In this document: piece by piece, positions 38,094-49,433 of the stretch | Numbering within the stretch: position 1 is the stretch's first letter | Layout: the number at the start of each line of letters is the position of its first letter | Source: Jacaranda mimosifolia | Taxonomy: Eukaryota; Streptophyta; Magnoliopsida; Lamiales; Bignoniaceae | Length of the DNA: 64,000 nt | Direction: 5' to 3' | Assembly: GCA_018894105.1 (NCBI GenBank) | Contig: CM032117.1 | Span: 1,949,501 to 2,013,500, forward strand | Translations under genes and position numbers: made by a program | The notes under the pieces: model-generated | Database searches by the model: none | What the model was told of the DNA's origin: nothing | Seen by the model: the letters and a program-made list of their open reading frames with translations, nothing else

Positions 38094-39842
38094 GCAAATG
38101 GGCAGCAAGTAATGGGAACCAACACAAACTCTGGTGGCATTCATAGGAAGGAGAAATACAAAGATGGAAATAAGGCCATGAATTTCATCGCATGATTATT
38201 CTTCCTTGTTAAGACATCTAAGAACTGTAGAATTAAGTTCCAATGTCTTTATAATGATAACAATAACCAACTATGCAAATAAAGGAAGTGTAAATTGATT
38301 TTTAATACAAACCTGCGGCTTTAAATCCCGATGTATAAGGTTGTTTTCACGAAGAACTTTCAGACCTTCCGCTGCATCATTTAGATTATAAAAAAAACCC
38401 TGAATTGTCTGAGAAGTGAAACAGAAGAAAAGAAATACAGTGGGGAAAACCAGGGAGGGATACCCAGTTGCAGCATAAAGTGCTTTGCAGTTGCCTCAGG
38501 GATTCTCCCTTGGCGTTGTTGAATATATATTGACAGGTCACCACCTTTGCAGTACTCCAAAACAATGTATATCTTTCCAGATTCCTATTTATATAAAATA
38601 AAACTTGTTTCAGTCAAATATCACTTAAACCCTACGAAATATTTCTATTGTTTCTTATGCATGTTCAGAATCTCTTCATGTAGCATTTTCCTTTACACAC
38701 ATGCAATCAACACAAGTCGTAATGCATTTTGCCATCCTATGAAATTCAATAAGGAGAAGGTGATAAAAAAACATGACACTTGGTGCACGCCAGAAGCTGT
38801 GAATTTATGATCTCAAGTCCCTGACAAAGCAGAGAAATCTCTGAAGCCGCAATTGGCCAAAAAATCCGCTAAAAGAAATGCAATACTAAAAACAATTATT
38901 GCCTCATCATTTTGTTATAGAGCTACAGGCCTCTACTACCACGCCATTCTCACATAGAATTGAAGGCGCCATCCACCATTAGATGAACGAATCATGACAA
39001 AATCATGACGAAGAAAACCAGTCATCGAGAAGTATGCACCCACAAACTGGAAATCACAAATAAAAAAATCCCTTAACATGGACCTTATGGAAAACAACAC
39101 TTGCTCATTACATTCATGGTCGACCATACAATCCTCACTTTAGCTGTTCCATTTAAATTTGCTGTCTGACTTTGGTTTCCATCTAGCCTGTGTTCGTTCT
39201 CTCTCTCCCTACCCAAATATGATCAATCCAGCCATGCAACACAATAATGACTTCATCAGAGCAAAAAGGTCTCTACTTCAGCATATTGTATCCAAATACA
39301 ACAAATAAATTCACATTCCTGCATGCCGACATCCATATCATAACACGCTATACAATTTTACTTTACATTCATAATATCCCCATAAACAAACCGCATTATA
39401 CTTCACAAACACAAACAGCAAGACAGTCATCAACTCCAAATTTCATCACTCCAACAGAAAAGAAACAACAAAAATTAAATTAAAACAATTAGGAACCAAC
39501 TCTCTTCCCTTCATATCCCTTGCTTCCAAATATAACTTTCTTTACTTGAAGAAGAAAAAAGAAAAAGAAAAAGAAAAATGAAAGAGAGTCAGCGCGGACC
39601 TCGATCATGTCGTGCAAGCGGATAATATTAGGGTGATTGATTCTCTTAAGAATAAAAATCTCCGACTTAAGGCTTTCCTGCAATTTGGAATTCAATCGAG
39701 CGGTGACGATTTCTTTGATCGCAACTTCGGTGCCGTGGACGCGGTGGCGCGCGTGCCAAACCGTCGAAAACGAACCCGCCCCTATCTGTTTCCCCACCAC
39801 ATAATCCCCCACCATGTAATACCTCCTCATCGATTGAGCCAT
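31690..39842 (-). CDS. ATG1: ATG1-type serine/threonine kinase (autophagy initiation), 13 exons, 721 aa
   Basis: Plant ATG1 with ATG13, ATG11 and ATG101 starts autophagosome formation. Exons (minus): 39842-39600, 38584-38464, 38371-38313, 37356-37292, 36032-35939, 35864-35784, 35690-35582, 35236-35164, 35079-34721, 34608-34250, 33289-32998, 32599-32529, 31929-31690; all GT-AG, summing to 2166 nt in frame. The kinase domain occupies about 11-275: G-A-G-S-F-S loop at 21-26, K43 in VAIKE, HRDLKPQN from 135, DFG at 158-160, APE at 182-184. Residues 285-520 are Ser/Pro-rich and disordered, with DYVIV at 412-416 fitting an ATG8-interacting motif. The C-terminal third should be the MIT pair that binds ATG13. 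I chose MAQSMRRYY because it matches the family; an in-frame upstream ATG at 39911 would add 23 residues. Length agrees with known plant ATG1s. Which ATG1 paralogue (a, b or c) I cannot tell. Confidence 0.95.
36411..37012. mobile_element. Probable Tourist-like MITE in ATG1 intron 4, degraded
   Basis: The right end reads …gaaaataaaaccaaacagcc. Its reverse complement (ggctgtttggttttattttc) resembles the left end at 36413 (ggttctgtctggttttttat) and the better element at 40450-40764. The inside is AT-rich and non-coding. Target-site duplications are not clear, and the left boundary may be off by tens of bases. Confidence 0.45.
38004..38091. repeat. (TG)n followed by a 34-base poly-G tract in ATG1 intron 3
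   Basis: About fifteen TG units (38004-38033), a TTTTGGTG-type spacer, then 34 uninterrupted G (38058-38091). The tract lies between exon 4 (37356) and exon 3 (38313). On the transcribed strand of this minus gene it becomes poly-C in the pre-mRNA. Long G runs can form G-quadruplexes and are poorly sequenced, so the exact length is uncertain. Confidence 0.95.
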
Positions 39843-40449
39843 CGGATACCGGCGATTACCCAAACACGGCTTTAGCTCAAAACCAGCAGAAAACAGCAAG
39901 AAGAAAAACAAGGGTTTGGTTTAGCCTTCGGTTGTTTTTGGCTCTTTCTTTCTCTCTGGCTGTTTTTGCTTCTTTTTCACTTAATTTTTTGTGGGGCTTT
40001 TTTTGGTTTTTCCTTTTCCTTTTTTCTTTGTTTGGGGGGTGAGATGAGCTCTGATGGAAGGTAGGAATGACGAGGAATATTATTAATGGAGGGGTTTTGA
40101 ATTTGAATTTGAATTTGTTCTAATGATGTCTTATTGACAATGAGAAATTTCAATGATTGTGAGATTTGGAAGTAATTAAAGGGATTTCGATATTTGTTGG
40201 AGGCGGCAGGTTTTGGAGTTTGGTGGTTAGCTCGCCGTAGCTTGTGGTGACAGGAGCCGCTGCGGAAAATGACAACGTTGTAGTTGAAAACGTGGCCAGC
40301 CTTAATTGGATGTCGTAGGATGCTACAAGTGTATATCTTAACTTTTTCTTCTTTGTTATTCTACGAAACTGTTTCTGTTCTCTTAAATGGTTTTATTAGA
40401 AAGTAGCATTAAGTAAAGCAGTCCATTTTCCACGCTGAAATAAAACTAA
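39843..40449. other. 5' flank of ATG1
   Basis: This stretch should hold the 5' UTR and promoter of the minus-strand ATG1 gene. It includes pyrimidine-rich text as read on the minus strand. I cannot point to a convincing TATA box. No gene on the plus strand. Confidence 0.45.
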
Positions 40450-40764
40450 GAACCTGTTTGGTTTTATTTCCAACCCCCTTCCCATCAATTTTACTATTCC
40501 ACAAATAGCAATGATCACCTTTTAAAAAATTTCACCCAACATAATTTTTATTTTTATTTTCAAAACACATTCTCACATTCTCCAATAACCTATATATTTT
40601 CTCTCTATATTCCATTATTTCTATCTTTTTCCACCTACAACCTACATAATCATTACATTTCCAAATATTTCATCGAAATACATTTTCATTTCTACATCAC
40701 ATCACATAACTAATTCTCACCATTTTAGAAAATGATGAAAATGAAAATAAAACCAAACATGCCC
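40450..40764. mobile_element. Tourist-like MITE (PIF/Harbinger type), 315 bp, TAA target duplication
   Basis: The left end is gaacctgtttggttttattt; the reverse complement of the right end is gggcatgtttggttttattt. These are terminal inverted repeats of about 20 bp with few mismatches. The trinucleotide TAA is duplicated at 40447-40449 and 40765-40767. The inside is non-coding and AT-rich. Three-base TAA/TTA duplications and a G..C-TGTTTGG terminus are the hallmarks of Tourist elements moved by PIF/Harbinger transposase. Confidence 0.82.
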
Positions 40765-41577
40765 TAAATTTAACACTAAACATCTTTTGATTTTTCTTTA
40801 AAAAGAAACCATAGCTTATTTGCTCTAGTTCATTTATATGCCACAGGGGAATATAGAAATGCAGTTACCCTTTTTTTTTTTTTTTTATTTGACCATTTTG
40901 AAACAAATATTTTGAAAAGTTGAAAGATGTTGTAGAGATTATTTTAAAGTGTGGTGGTATGTTTGATTTTATTTTAAATGAAATATTTTGTATTATAAAT
41001 GTCAAAATTAATTATTTTTTACTAGTGATGTGAATACAATTATATAAATATATATTTGTATGTATATGTAGAATGATTGAGAGATGCATGTATATATGTG
41101 TAATAAATTAATTAGTTGGAAGAATGTAAATAATGTTGAAGTAGTATGATGTATGATCAACAAGCATTAGAAAAGAGAGCTTCTATACAATTATTGTTTC
41201 TTAACAAACTAATGAACAAAGTACACGTTTGTTATTTGTTTTGTTTACTCTTTGTACTTGTTGGGTATTCTTTTCTTAATATGAGGTTTGAAACTCCACC
41301 TTTTCAATCGAGATTGAGTTTGCACGTCACTTGCTTATTCATTATTAATGATTTTCTTAAAATAGTTTCGAATAATTTAATTACAATTGGGGCTCTTTTC
41401 TTCTCAAACATTTTCCTTCTCTAAGTTATATCAAACTAGGTAAAAACATCATTTGCTTGTCAAAATTTCTTTCTTTACATCGATTTTGTATCTCGTCAAT
41501 TTATTATTTAAACTTCATTATTCATGAGGAGGTTAGGAACTCCTCTTTAAATCTATTGCAAAATGATGATACCCGGA

Positions 41578-41596
41578 GGGGGGGGGGGGGGGGGGG
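41578..41596. repeat. Poly-G tract (19 G)
   Basis: Nineteen uninterrupted G, then A and four more G. Confidence 0.97.
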
Positions 41597-42195
41597 AGGG
41601 GCGCAAAAAGAAAAATTTTGTTCAATAATAACATATGGTTCTTCCATCAGTCAATGCTTGATTCAACCTAATATTAAAAGGTTATGTTTGATACTCGATA
41701 TTAATAATAGTGGAGATTTGAATACGAAAAGATTAAATTGAGATTGATAAATTTAATATTTTATTTTATGTTAAAGATTGAATATTCATTACTTGCCACA
41801 ATAACCTCTTATAACCTCATTGTGAGTGTTTAATGTGTGATGTTAACATCTAAAATTACTTAATTGTACCCATTGTATGCCTTTTGCTCTCCAACAAGAT
41901 TAAAAAACAATTCTCATTCCAACACTTCGGAACTGTAAATCCTCTCTTCTATGTTAGAAACCCACATAAGGAAGGATGGTATTAATTTGTCCTTTTCTTT
42001 TCATCAATTATCTTTTTCTTCCACCTTTCGTATTTCTTCTTCTTCCGACCCCAAATCATAACAATTTGCCGCCATTTATGGCAATCTTCGTCGGTAAAAA
42101 ATCTACATACCAACGAATCCAGCGGGTTGTTGGAGGTAGGGGGCTCGGGTTGGGGTGGGTGGCATAGGAACTGCTTGGGGTTTAGTAGGAATTGC

Positions 42196-42330
42196 TTGGA
42201 GGTTTATAATTTATATATTGAAAATTGAAAATTTATAATTAATATGTTGAAAATCAAAATTTATATATTGAAAATTGAAAATTGATAATTTATATAATGA
42301 AAATTTATAATATATATTGAAATTTTTAGG
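42196..42330. repeat. AT-rich minisatellite
   Basis: Irregular repeats of 'atattgaaaattgaaaatttata' type words, with unit length varying between about 18 and 30 bp. Confidence 0.8.
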
Positions 42331-42884
42331 TTAATTTATATATATAAATTTTAAATACTATGTACATGTATTTTTTTTTGCAAGGGCGAAATAATTATTT
42401 AAAATATAGTAGACCCAATCAAACAACTTATATCAGATTATTAGAGATTTTAATGGTGCATAATTTATATCACATTCTCTCATATTACATAGAATAATAA
42501 ATAATATAATATCATACAATCACTAATAATTTTAATAGCCACTATTATTTAAATTCTATATCAAACGTGGCCTAGAGGATAACTATGCTATAGGTGCTGG
42601 CGTTACATTAATTTCAGACCGGCCCACATATTTTTTTGTGGATATTAAATAGAAAGAATTAAAAGAGATTCTGAACCACAATATCATCGAATCGCCAACA
42701 TCAAACGTGGCTTAAGGAAACGAACATTTTGGGAAGGCCTCACTAACTTTAAGGGATTATTTTTGGGCCTCAGGCCTAAATGCGTTTGGATTATTTTTCT
42801 GGACCGAAATCCTTTGGAAAAATGAATCCAAATACAGTGTCAACTTTTCTACTTGAAGGAGTCCAATATTCACTGCAATCAACT

Positions 42885-42958
42885 GTCTGGGTGGTGTAGT
42901 TGGTTATCACGCTAGTCTCACACACTAGAGGTCCCCGGTTCGAACCCGGGCTCAGACA
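42885..42958 (+). tRNA. tRNA-Val (anticodon CAC)
   Basis: The full cloverleaf is visible. The acceptor stem GTCTGGG pairs with CTCAGAC with one G-U. The D arm contains the A-box-like TGGTGTAGTTGG. The anticodon stem CTAGT/ACTAG encloses the loop CTCACAC, giving anticodon CAC for GUG. The T arm is CCCGG-TTCGAAC-CCGGG type (B box). There is no intron. The discriminator base is A. Upstream CAA at 42879-42881 and a downstream T run fit plant polymerase III genes. It lies 254 bp before the PRA1A start codon on the same strand. Confidence 0.97.
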
Positions 42959-42962
42959 ATTG

Positions 42963-42966
42963 TTTT
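42963..42966 (+). terminator. Polymerase III terminator of the tRNA-Val gene
   Basis: Four T's begin five bases after the tRNA 3' end, the minimum pol III stop signal. Confidence 0.7.
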
Positions 42967-43211
42967 GCTCCTCAAAAATTACCAATTTTCCTGCCTAATA
43001 TATATCTATTTGTATTTCATATCTCGCGAAAGCAACATGGTAATTCCCAAATAAACCCGTCAAACACACTTGGACATTCCAAATCCACAATTCTCAATCT
43101 CCTTCACGTTCCCTCCTCCTTCCAGCTGCTTTTTGTGTTCTGTCTATTTTCGATCCTTTTTGCCCGCCAGGGTTTTTCTCAATTAATTGATTGATCAATC
43201 TACAGTGCTGG

Positions 43212-45414
43212 ATGGATTGGAGTAACGTGACTGCTGAGGATCTGATCGAGGCGCTGCGCGAAGTAGACTGGTCATCGCCGCCGCGTCCTCTTTCGGAATT
43301 CTTTTCCCGATTCACTTTGCCGCGTTCTTATGCCAAATGGAACAGTCGTCTCAAGTGCAACCTCTATTAGTACGACCCTTTCTATAATTGACACAGACAA
43401 TCATCTATCTGGATCACATATACAAACGCGGAATTGTTTTGTTGTTATGTTCATAGATTGATCATGGATACTTGTATCGGCTGTAATATCAAGTTGTTAG
43501 AAACTTTAAATGATATGGAAGTTTCTATCCCATGCCCACATATCCCCCCCCCCCCCCCCCCCCCCCCAACACCATATAAAACTTATTCGCAATATTTTAG
43601 AACTCATGACGAAGTTGAAAATAACTTCTGAATTTTTCTCTATTTCGCACTGGTACATTTGATTGGAGCTATTACTTCACATTCCTGACTCGGTTCTTGT
43701 ATTTATCTTATTTTGCAGCTACCGGACCAATTATTTCATCATGATTGTTTTCATTCTTGGTAAGAGCTAAAGATGATAGTTGATAATTGTTTGTGTACGT
43801 GGCATGTACTCACATGCCTAATTTTTAGCCTGAGTATTGATTGAAGTTACTGTGCATGCGAGTTTCAGGGATGGGATTTCTTAGAAGGCCACTAGCCATA
43901 GTTGCTGCTCTAATGACAGCTCTGACCATTGCCTTTCTAAATGATAGGTAGGATTCTGATGTACGCCATTCATCATCATCACTATAGCTAGTCTAGATGA
44001 TGTGTTAGCATCAGAATATTGCAGTCCAGTGCCTGTTTTACAAAGTTGGCTGGAATGCGAAAATTTGTAGTCCGGTGAATTGCCATCAAGGTGCCAATTC
44101 CTATATTGGATGCTAGCATTTGGTTATTCCCTTATATTTTTTAACTTATGTGATAATAAAATACTTATTTTGAAATAAATGTGGAGTGGCTTACCTTATA
44201 TTGAGACAGAAAAGTTGGCGTAGTTCGATAATATTGTTGATTGGTACACAGGTACATGGCTACATATACACTGGGAACCTGCAGTTCTGTTGATATATTA
44301 GGCTTTTGATCATCTATGTGTTCAAATATGACGAGTAGTAATTGCCGTTCCATTATGTGACTATATGCCTGTGGAGCGCTGTGACCATGATATCTATAGC
44401 AAATTTTTGGACACATTTGTCATTTCAGAAAATTTTCTTCACATAGGATTACAATAAAATAGAGGGAATGATGGATAGAAAACAAAATGAGAACATGGAA
44501 GATCAAGACTGGTTAAGGAAAGAGCAGCATTAAACAACGTTTTAGTTTTTTCCTCTGTACAGTGCTTTTCTTATGTCCTGATTGTCACATTGCTGTGGGA
44601 CCTTGATGACCACTCTGCTGGAGTCCTCATCAGAAATCTTGAAAAAATTTGTATTCTTATCTGAAGTGCTGATGGGTAGCTGGTGTGGGTCATGATGATC
44701 CTGATAAATTTGTGTTTTGGACCATATTTGTTTCTTTAGCTTTGCAGGTTAACCTTTTTGGAGTTCCTAGTCATTGTTGATCTTTTCAGATTTCTTATGT
44801 CGCCAATATTTGTTTCTTTAGCTTTGCGGGTACTTTCAGTGAAAAAGTCACAAGAACTGTCAGACAGTTTTCTCCACACCTAGCTGCCAAAATGAGACCT
44901 CCTCTTACGTAAGTACATTGAAGCTCTGAGGTTGCTAAGCATTTGATTATGCTCCTTACTTTTATGTATAATTTGTTCAGACCTGTGATTCGGGGGCGCC
45001 CATCTGCAAAACGAGCAATACATATATGTGGACGGCCTCGATGGTTATTTGTCTTGGTATTTTCTATAGGTGCGAGATTTTGGCCTCTTTATCTTTATAT
45101 TTTTATTTAGGGCTTAATGATTGTAAAGTCACCGTCGAGCCATTTCTCTTCCTGTAGTGAGTTTCATCCTCTGGTTTGTCTCTTGTGGCATTCTTATTGT
45201 CTTGTGGGCATTCGCTATTGGCCTCCTTGGTAATTTAATACTTCACTTTGAGATTCTTCTCTGCTTTTCATCTATTTTCTTTTTCTCTAACCTCTCTCTC
45301 TCTCTCAAAGCCACTCTCATTCATGCAAGCTTTAGGACACCAAACCTGAAAGCTCGTCTGAACACATTCCGTGAAGAATTCCGTGCAGTTTGGCGCAATT
45401 ATAGTGAGCTGTAG
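43212..45414 (+). CDS. PRA1A: PRA1 family protein A (prenylated Rab acceptor-like), 7 exons, 209 aa
   Basis: PRA1 proteins are small multi-spanning membrane proteins that bind Rab GTPases and help cargo leave the ER and Golgi. Exons: 43212-43369, 43719-43759, 43869-43947, 44822-44908, 44981-45069, 45158-45229, 45311-45414. All introns are GT-AG and the total is 630 nt in frame. The start MDWSNVTAEDLIEALREVDW and the end RTPNLKARLNTFREEFRAVW then RNYSEL match the plant PRA1A subfamily, as do PRPLSEFFSRFTLP and FSPHLAAKMRPP. Two hydrophobic pairs are visible: about 54-90 (YFIMIVFILGMGFL and IVAALMTALTIAFL) and about 148-175 (RWLFVLVFSIVSFILWFVSC and ILIVLWAFAIGLL). The length is usual for the family. 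No damage is seen. The 3' acceptor of exon 4 is preceded 82 bp upstream by a copy of itself. Confidence 0.96.
43544..43567. repeat. Poly-C tract (24 C) in PRA1A intron 1
   Basis: An uninterrupted run inside intron 1 (43370-43718). Confidence 0.97.
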
Positions 45415-48400
45415 CTTGTGGATAGCGAAGCATGTTAGTTTATATACCCTCATACTGCCTTCATGTTGATTATTCTGTTTTGAGCATATTTTATATTTGT
45501 AATTCGCTTACATATTGTATTGGTCTTATATTTCCTTTATTATGCTTGCACTCTTGTTGTATGTATGTTGAAATGTTTTTCCTACAGTTCCAGTACTGTA
45601 CAAGTTGCTGTAGAAGATGGTCAGGGTGGGTTGGGAAAATTAAATTGGTCTTGATATAATCAGCCTGTGGAGTTATAGGCGCTTACTGCTTTTTAGTGGT
45701 TATAGCAGTTCTTGTTGAGAGATTGTTTATGCCCTTGTTTGCCAAGAAGATGGATGGTGCCTTCTATGGATTTTTTAGATGAATATGTTTTTGCGTTTAA
45801 TGCTTATTGAATTCTTTAGTTTATTGTGTAGCTTCATATTGATATATGATCTTTACAAATGTGAGTTTTGAGGGAGATTAAGTAGCAGGAACATGTGACA
45901 AGGGGATATGATTTTACTGCAACATATTTTAAAGTATTGACTGATGTGGTTTGTGTCACCTCCTGCATCTAGGAGATGAGGTAAATGCAGTTTTTCAACA
46001 TAATGTTTGTCTATAAGTTTAGGTCTATCTCATTCTACTTCTCCTTGTTTTTCACACCCCCCCCCCCCGCCCTCCCCTCTTTCCCTTCCCCTTTCTCTCA
46101 CTTTAGTCGTGTGCTTTTCGCTCCATTTTTTTATTTATATTTCCCTGAGATATGTATCAGTCGGGGATAATGTCATGTCACTTTTCATATCTCTTTAGTA
46201 GTGGGAAGACAGTGCAGTCCTCCCTTGATGTCTAACTGGAAACTAGGGAAACAATTGGTAACTCACTAACCATAAATTCTCTAGTTGTTCCATGTTTTCA
46301 TTTTAAAAATTGTTTTGGGTTGGAAAGGATTTTTCTGCTTTCTTAATTGCTTGGTAAAACATTTTGAGTTAGTTGGAACGAGCAGTAAAAAAACAATTTC
46401 ATGAATTTTTATTAAATCTTTCTTATTAGTTATCAACTGGGGAGAAAAAGAAGTGAATAAACAAGTTCATTGTTTCCTATTAAAAGTTCATGCATTGTTA
46501 AAGAAGGGTTCCTGTTTTCTACCTGACTTTTCATTCATTTTCAATCTGTGCTGTACCACATGTAGTTTAATCTGTAATTGGGTTATGTTTGCACGTGCAC
46601 CTCATTTTTTCACTTGAGAGTCTATCCTTCTGATCAACCCCTTTTGGCTGAAATAAATTTGACTCACAGCTGTGTTACTGTGTACTATAGAGTTTTTCAT
46701 CCTTACAGAAACAATTGGTGCCTTTTCTTTTAATTGTCTCCGTTATGATCCTAACATCTTTTTGTTTGTCTTTTATTATGAGTCATGCTTCTATATAGGG
46801 GCTGGTGTTGCTTATGAAGATGATACCTTATGTTTGTGGGCTCATTTGTTCGTTCCAGCTATCAATTCTCAAGAAACATGGAGGGCTGCTAGATTACCGA
46901 TTAGTAGCTGGTTGTAAAATTCTTGGAATGGACAGTACCATTTATGAGTTGTTTTCAAGAAATCTTTGGGATTCTTTAAAAGGTTTCTTAGAATGTTGTA
47001 AAGAAGTTCACTAGTAGTGCCTGGTGAAGTGACCTTATTGCAGCTTAAGAGATAGTATCAATCTTTCAATGAAACCGTGAACTGTTTTGTTATTTGATAT
47101 AGTTATACTTTGCCTTCACTGCGAACAACTGAACTGATAGTCGTCCTGAACACCAGAAACCTGGAGTTACTCTTTAGATAAATGTTTTTGAATCGGAAAG
47201 CAAATTGAGGTTGTTATTTTCAAATCCAATCCCCACCCCACACACAGTGACACAGAGATGTTCTTCATTGGTTAGCATGATTATGTGGGATCCCAAATTT
47301 AAGATTTGTCTGTGCTGCCTATGGTTTGGAAAGTTTGTGCTAAAGTTGCTCTGCCAAAGTCTCCGTTCTGTGGGAATGCAAATGCTACAAAGTGGTCGGT
47401 GAGAAAATTTTGAGTTGATGGGATCTTGATCTTATTTTGGCCATGCCAATGATATATGTGGAAATATATTCAAGGTCACGAATGAACGCTCTCATTTTTT
47501 CTTTATTGTCTCTCTCTATTTCATTGCTGATTATGTGCTATAGTACAATTTTCCAAGAAATCCAACTACGGCATAAAATCTATGAGTACTCTCCTCACGA
47601 ATATTTTCCGTCTCAAATCCGAAACACGAAGGCAGCATAGAGATTATTTATGTAATATTTTGATGCAAAGAGCATTGGAGAAAGGTAAGGTTTAAAAGGA
47701 AAAAAAAAACCGAAAAATTAAAAAATTAAAAAATTGAGAAAGAATAAGAGAAGGAAAGAAAAGCACAAAGTGGAAATTCTGTGAGAATGCACGCGTGCAT
47801 GTGTGAGCGGTTGATGCAGACCGCGTAAAGGGTACACTTTTGGGGGTTTTCCGTAGATCCTCAACGCTTTGTCCTCTAATCAGTGTCTTAATTCTTTTAT
47901 CAAAACGCCAAATCTGATATCAGAGCGAAAATGGACTAAAATATCCCCATCACGTAAATTTAATGACAAATATTTCAAGATTCGTACTCTTTTTTTCTTC
48001 TTTTTTCCCCGCCGAATCTGATTCCATCCTAACACGACTAAGTATTACTCCATTCCTTTCGTCCACATGTGGCATCACCAAATTTTGCTGAGGATCTTGA
48101 TGTCATAGGCACACATTATTAGAGCAGTATAAAAATTGTCAATTTTTATTTTTATTTTTTAATATTCAAGCACTCTTTTAAGAACAATCCAAAGTCCTTC
48201 CTCTAGACTTGAAAATCGAAATGCTTCTGGCTAAACCATACCACGGTGGTCCTGAATTTAATATCGAATGATTGGAGCATTTTCCAGGATGAATCTGATT
48301 GCCACCAAACGCATTATACAAGTCTAACAATTGTGACTCTCTGGAGTAAGATTCCAGGAGCACAAAAGTATCACGTATGTCTTTCTCTGTGTATATTTAT

Positions 48401-48833
48401 TCTGCAAGAAAATGCTTGCCAGAGAGCAAAGTAAAGGCGAAGCCCATAGAATGTATTGTTGAAAAAAGGGAGTAAGTATATTTAATTTTGACCAGCTGGC
48501 CAAACCCCATCATATGGAAAATGAACTTTTACCCATTCTTTTATTTAATAGCATTTTCTTGAAGGCGTCACAAGCTCTTTTAAAGACAGAAATCCAGAAA
48601 GTAAGTACACCAGTAAATAGCTGTCTAAAGTCGAATTTTGGTTAGTTTTTGAGGACAAAGATTTGAAGTACCGTCGCTGTTTTTGGTTTCACAGGCTGGC
48701 CCATGCTTTCTTGCCCTCTTTCTAGCTGAGCCCATGTGCACCACTGCTTCAATTTTCTCTACATATTGCCACCATTAACTCTTGCTGCCAACATATTCTT
48801 TCCTCCAGCAAATTTGGAAACAATAGAAACTAG
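45415..48833. other. 3' flank of PRA1A and intergenic DNA
   Basis: The first part should include the PRA1A 3' UTR. A C12 tract lies at 46057-46068. At about 46797-47011 a tatag acceptor-like site is followed by two overlapping open frames (one reading MKMIPYVCGLICSFQLSILK then KHGGLLDYRLVAGC). I recognise no family and there is no matching upstream exon, so I do not call a gene. A (A)n-rich patch lies at 47699-47740. Nothing else is supported up to 48.8 kb. Confidence 0.5.
46057..46068. repeat. Poly-C tract (12 C)
   Basis: An uninterrupted run in pyrimidine-rich text. Confidence 0.97.
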
Positions 48834-48840
48834 TATATAA
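48834..48840 (+). promoter_or_regulatory. Possible TATA box for the small ORF at 48917
   Basis: The string tatataa lies 83 bases before the ATG at 48917, in the position expected if transcription starts near 48868. Confidence 0.4.
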
Positions 48841-48916
48841 GAATGGCATTCGGCACAAGTTAAGCCGATGAACGGGCTGAAAGGTGGAGCACAGCAGCAG
48901 ACAAAGCTTTGGAAAA

Positions 48917-49081
48917 ATGGTATATTACTGGCATTGGGCCAAAGCTTTGGCCACCGCTTGCGGATTCATATTGTTGATCGGCTTGGCTTGCTGTTGCCTC
49001 AGCAGCAAACCACGGCCACACGGTGACAACAGCAGCAGTACTGGCGGTTGCAGCTGCGACGGTGGTTATTTTGGTGTGTAG
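48917..49081 (+). CDS. Hypothetical small Cys-rich single-pass membrane protein, 54 aa
   Basis: From the ATG at 48917 the frame reads MVYYWHWAKALATACGFILL, then IGLACCCLSSKPR, a Ser/Asn/Gly linker, GGCSCDGGYFGV and a stop. It has one clear hydrophobic helix (about residues 9-29) ending in ACCC, and a short Cys/Gly tail. The frame is open further upstream but without another ATG. The ATG at 48869 opens a different 52-codon frame with no recognisable feature. Base composition is higher in GC than the flanks, and a TATA-like box stands at a suitable distance. I recognise no named family. It could be a real small plant peptide gene or chance; expression data would decide. Confidence 0.45.
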   Translation: MVYYWHWAKALATACGFILLIGLACCCLSSKPRPHGDNSSSTGGCSCDGGYFGV

Positions 49082-49419
49082 AATTAGCTGCATCATGGTG
49101 ATCATGAGAAAGCTCAGATTTTTCTTGCTAAGTTTCTTGGTAGATAGAACGTTTTAGTTCATCAGGTGGTACGGTTTTCATAGGGATTTCTGTTTATCAG
49201 AACATTAAATTGCAGGATAGCTGTGCATGTGTTGGACAACTTGAAGACATGGTTTTTCTGCTATTCTAGCTGTAGAAATTGTAGCTTGAGTTGGCTGGAT
49301 TGGATTCTTGTTTTTCCCTGTATAGATTCTTTTGTGTTGATAGGTATGCAATGAACATGGTCTGAAGAACATATGAGTGGTTTTTGTTTATTGTATGATG
49401 AATAGAACTGATTTCAAGA

Positions 49420-49433
49420 CCCCCCCCCCCCCC
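49420..49433. repeat. Poly-C tract (14 C)
   Basis: An uninterrupted run followed by GG and CC. Confidence 0.97.

Larger units (their letters stand above)
40768..42884. other. Intergenic, AT-rich, no supported gene
   Basis: It contains a T16 run (40871-40886), a G19 tract (41578-41596) and an AT-rich minisatellite (42196-42330). The plus-strand frames at 41146-41424, 41457-41741 and 41976-42167 have no domain or gene structure. One of them runs through the poly-G tract. Confidence 0.5.

Noticed and set aside
37907..38195. Open frames rich in Gly, Pro, Thr-His or Cys-Val across the TG/G tract
   Set aside because: They are translations of the microsatellite and poly-G tract in an ATG1 intron, open only because simple repeats lack stops.
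39612..39875. Plus-strand 87-codon frame
   Set aside because: It is the antisense shadow of ATG1 exon 1, which has clear kinase motifs on the other strand.
42791..42985. Minus-strand 64-codon frame
   Set aside because: It runs through the antisense of the tRNA-Val gene.
46672..47014. Two overlapping plus-strand frames after PRA1A
   Set aside because: An acceptor-like tatag is present, but there is no partner exon, no known domain and no way to choose between the frames.
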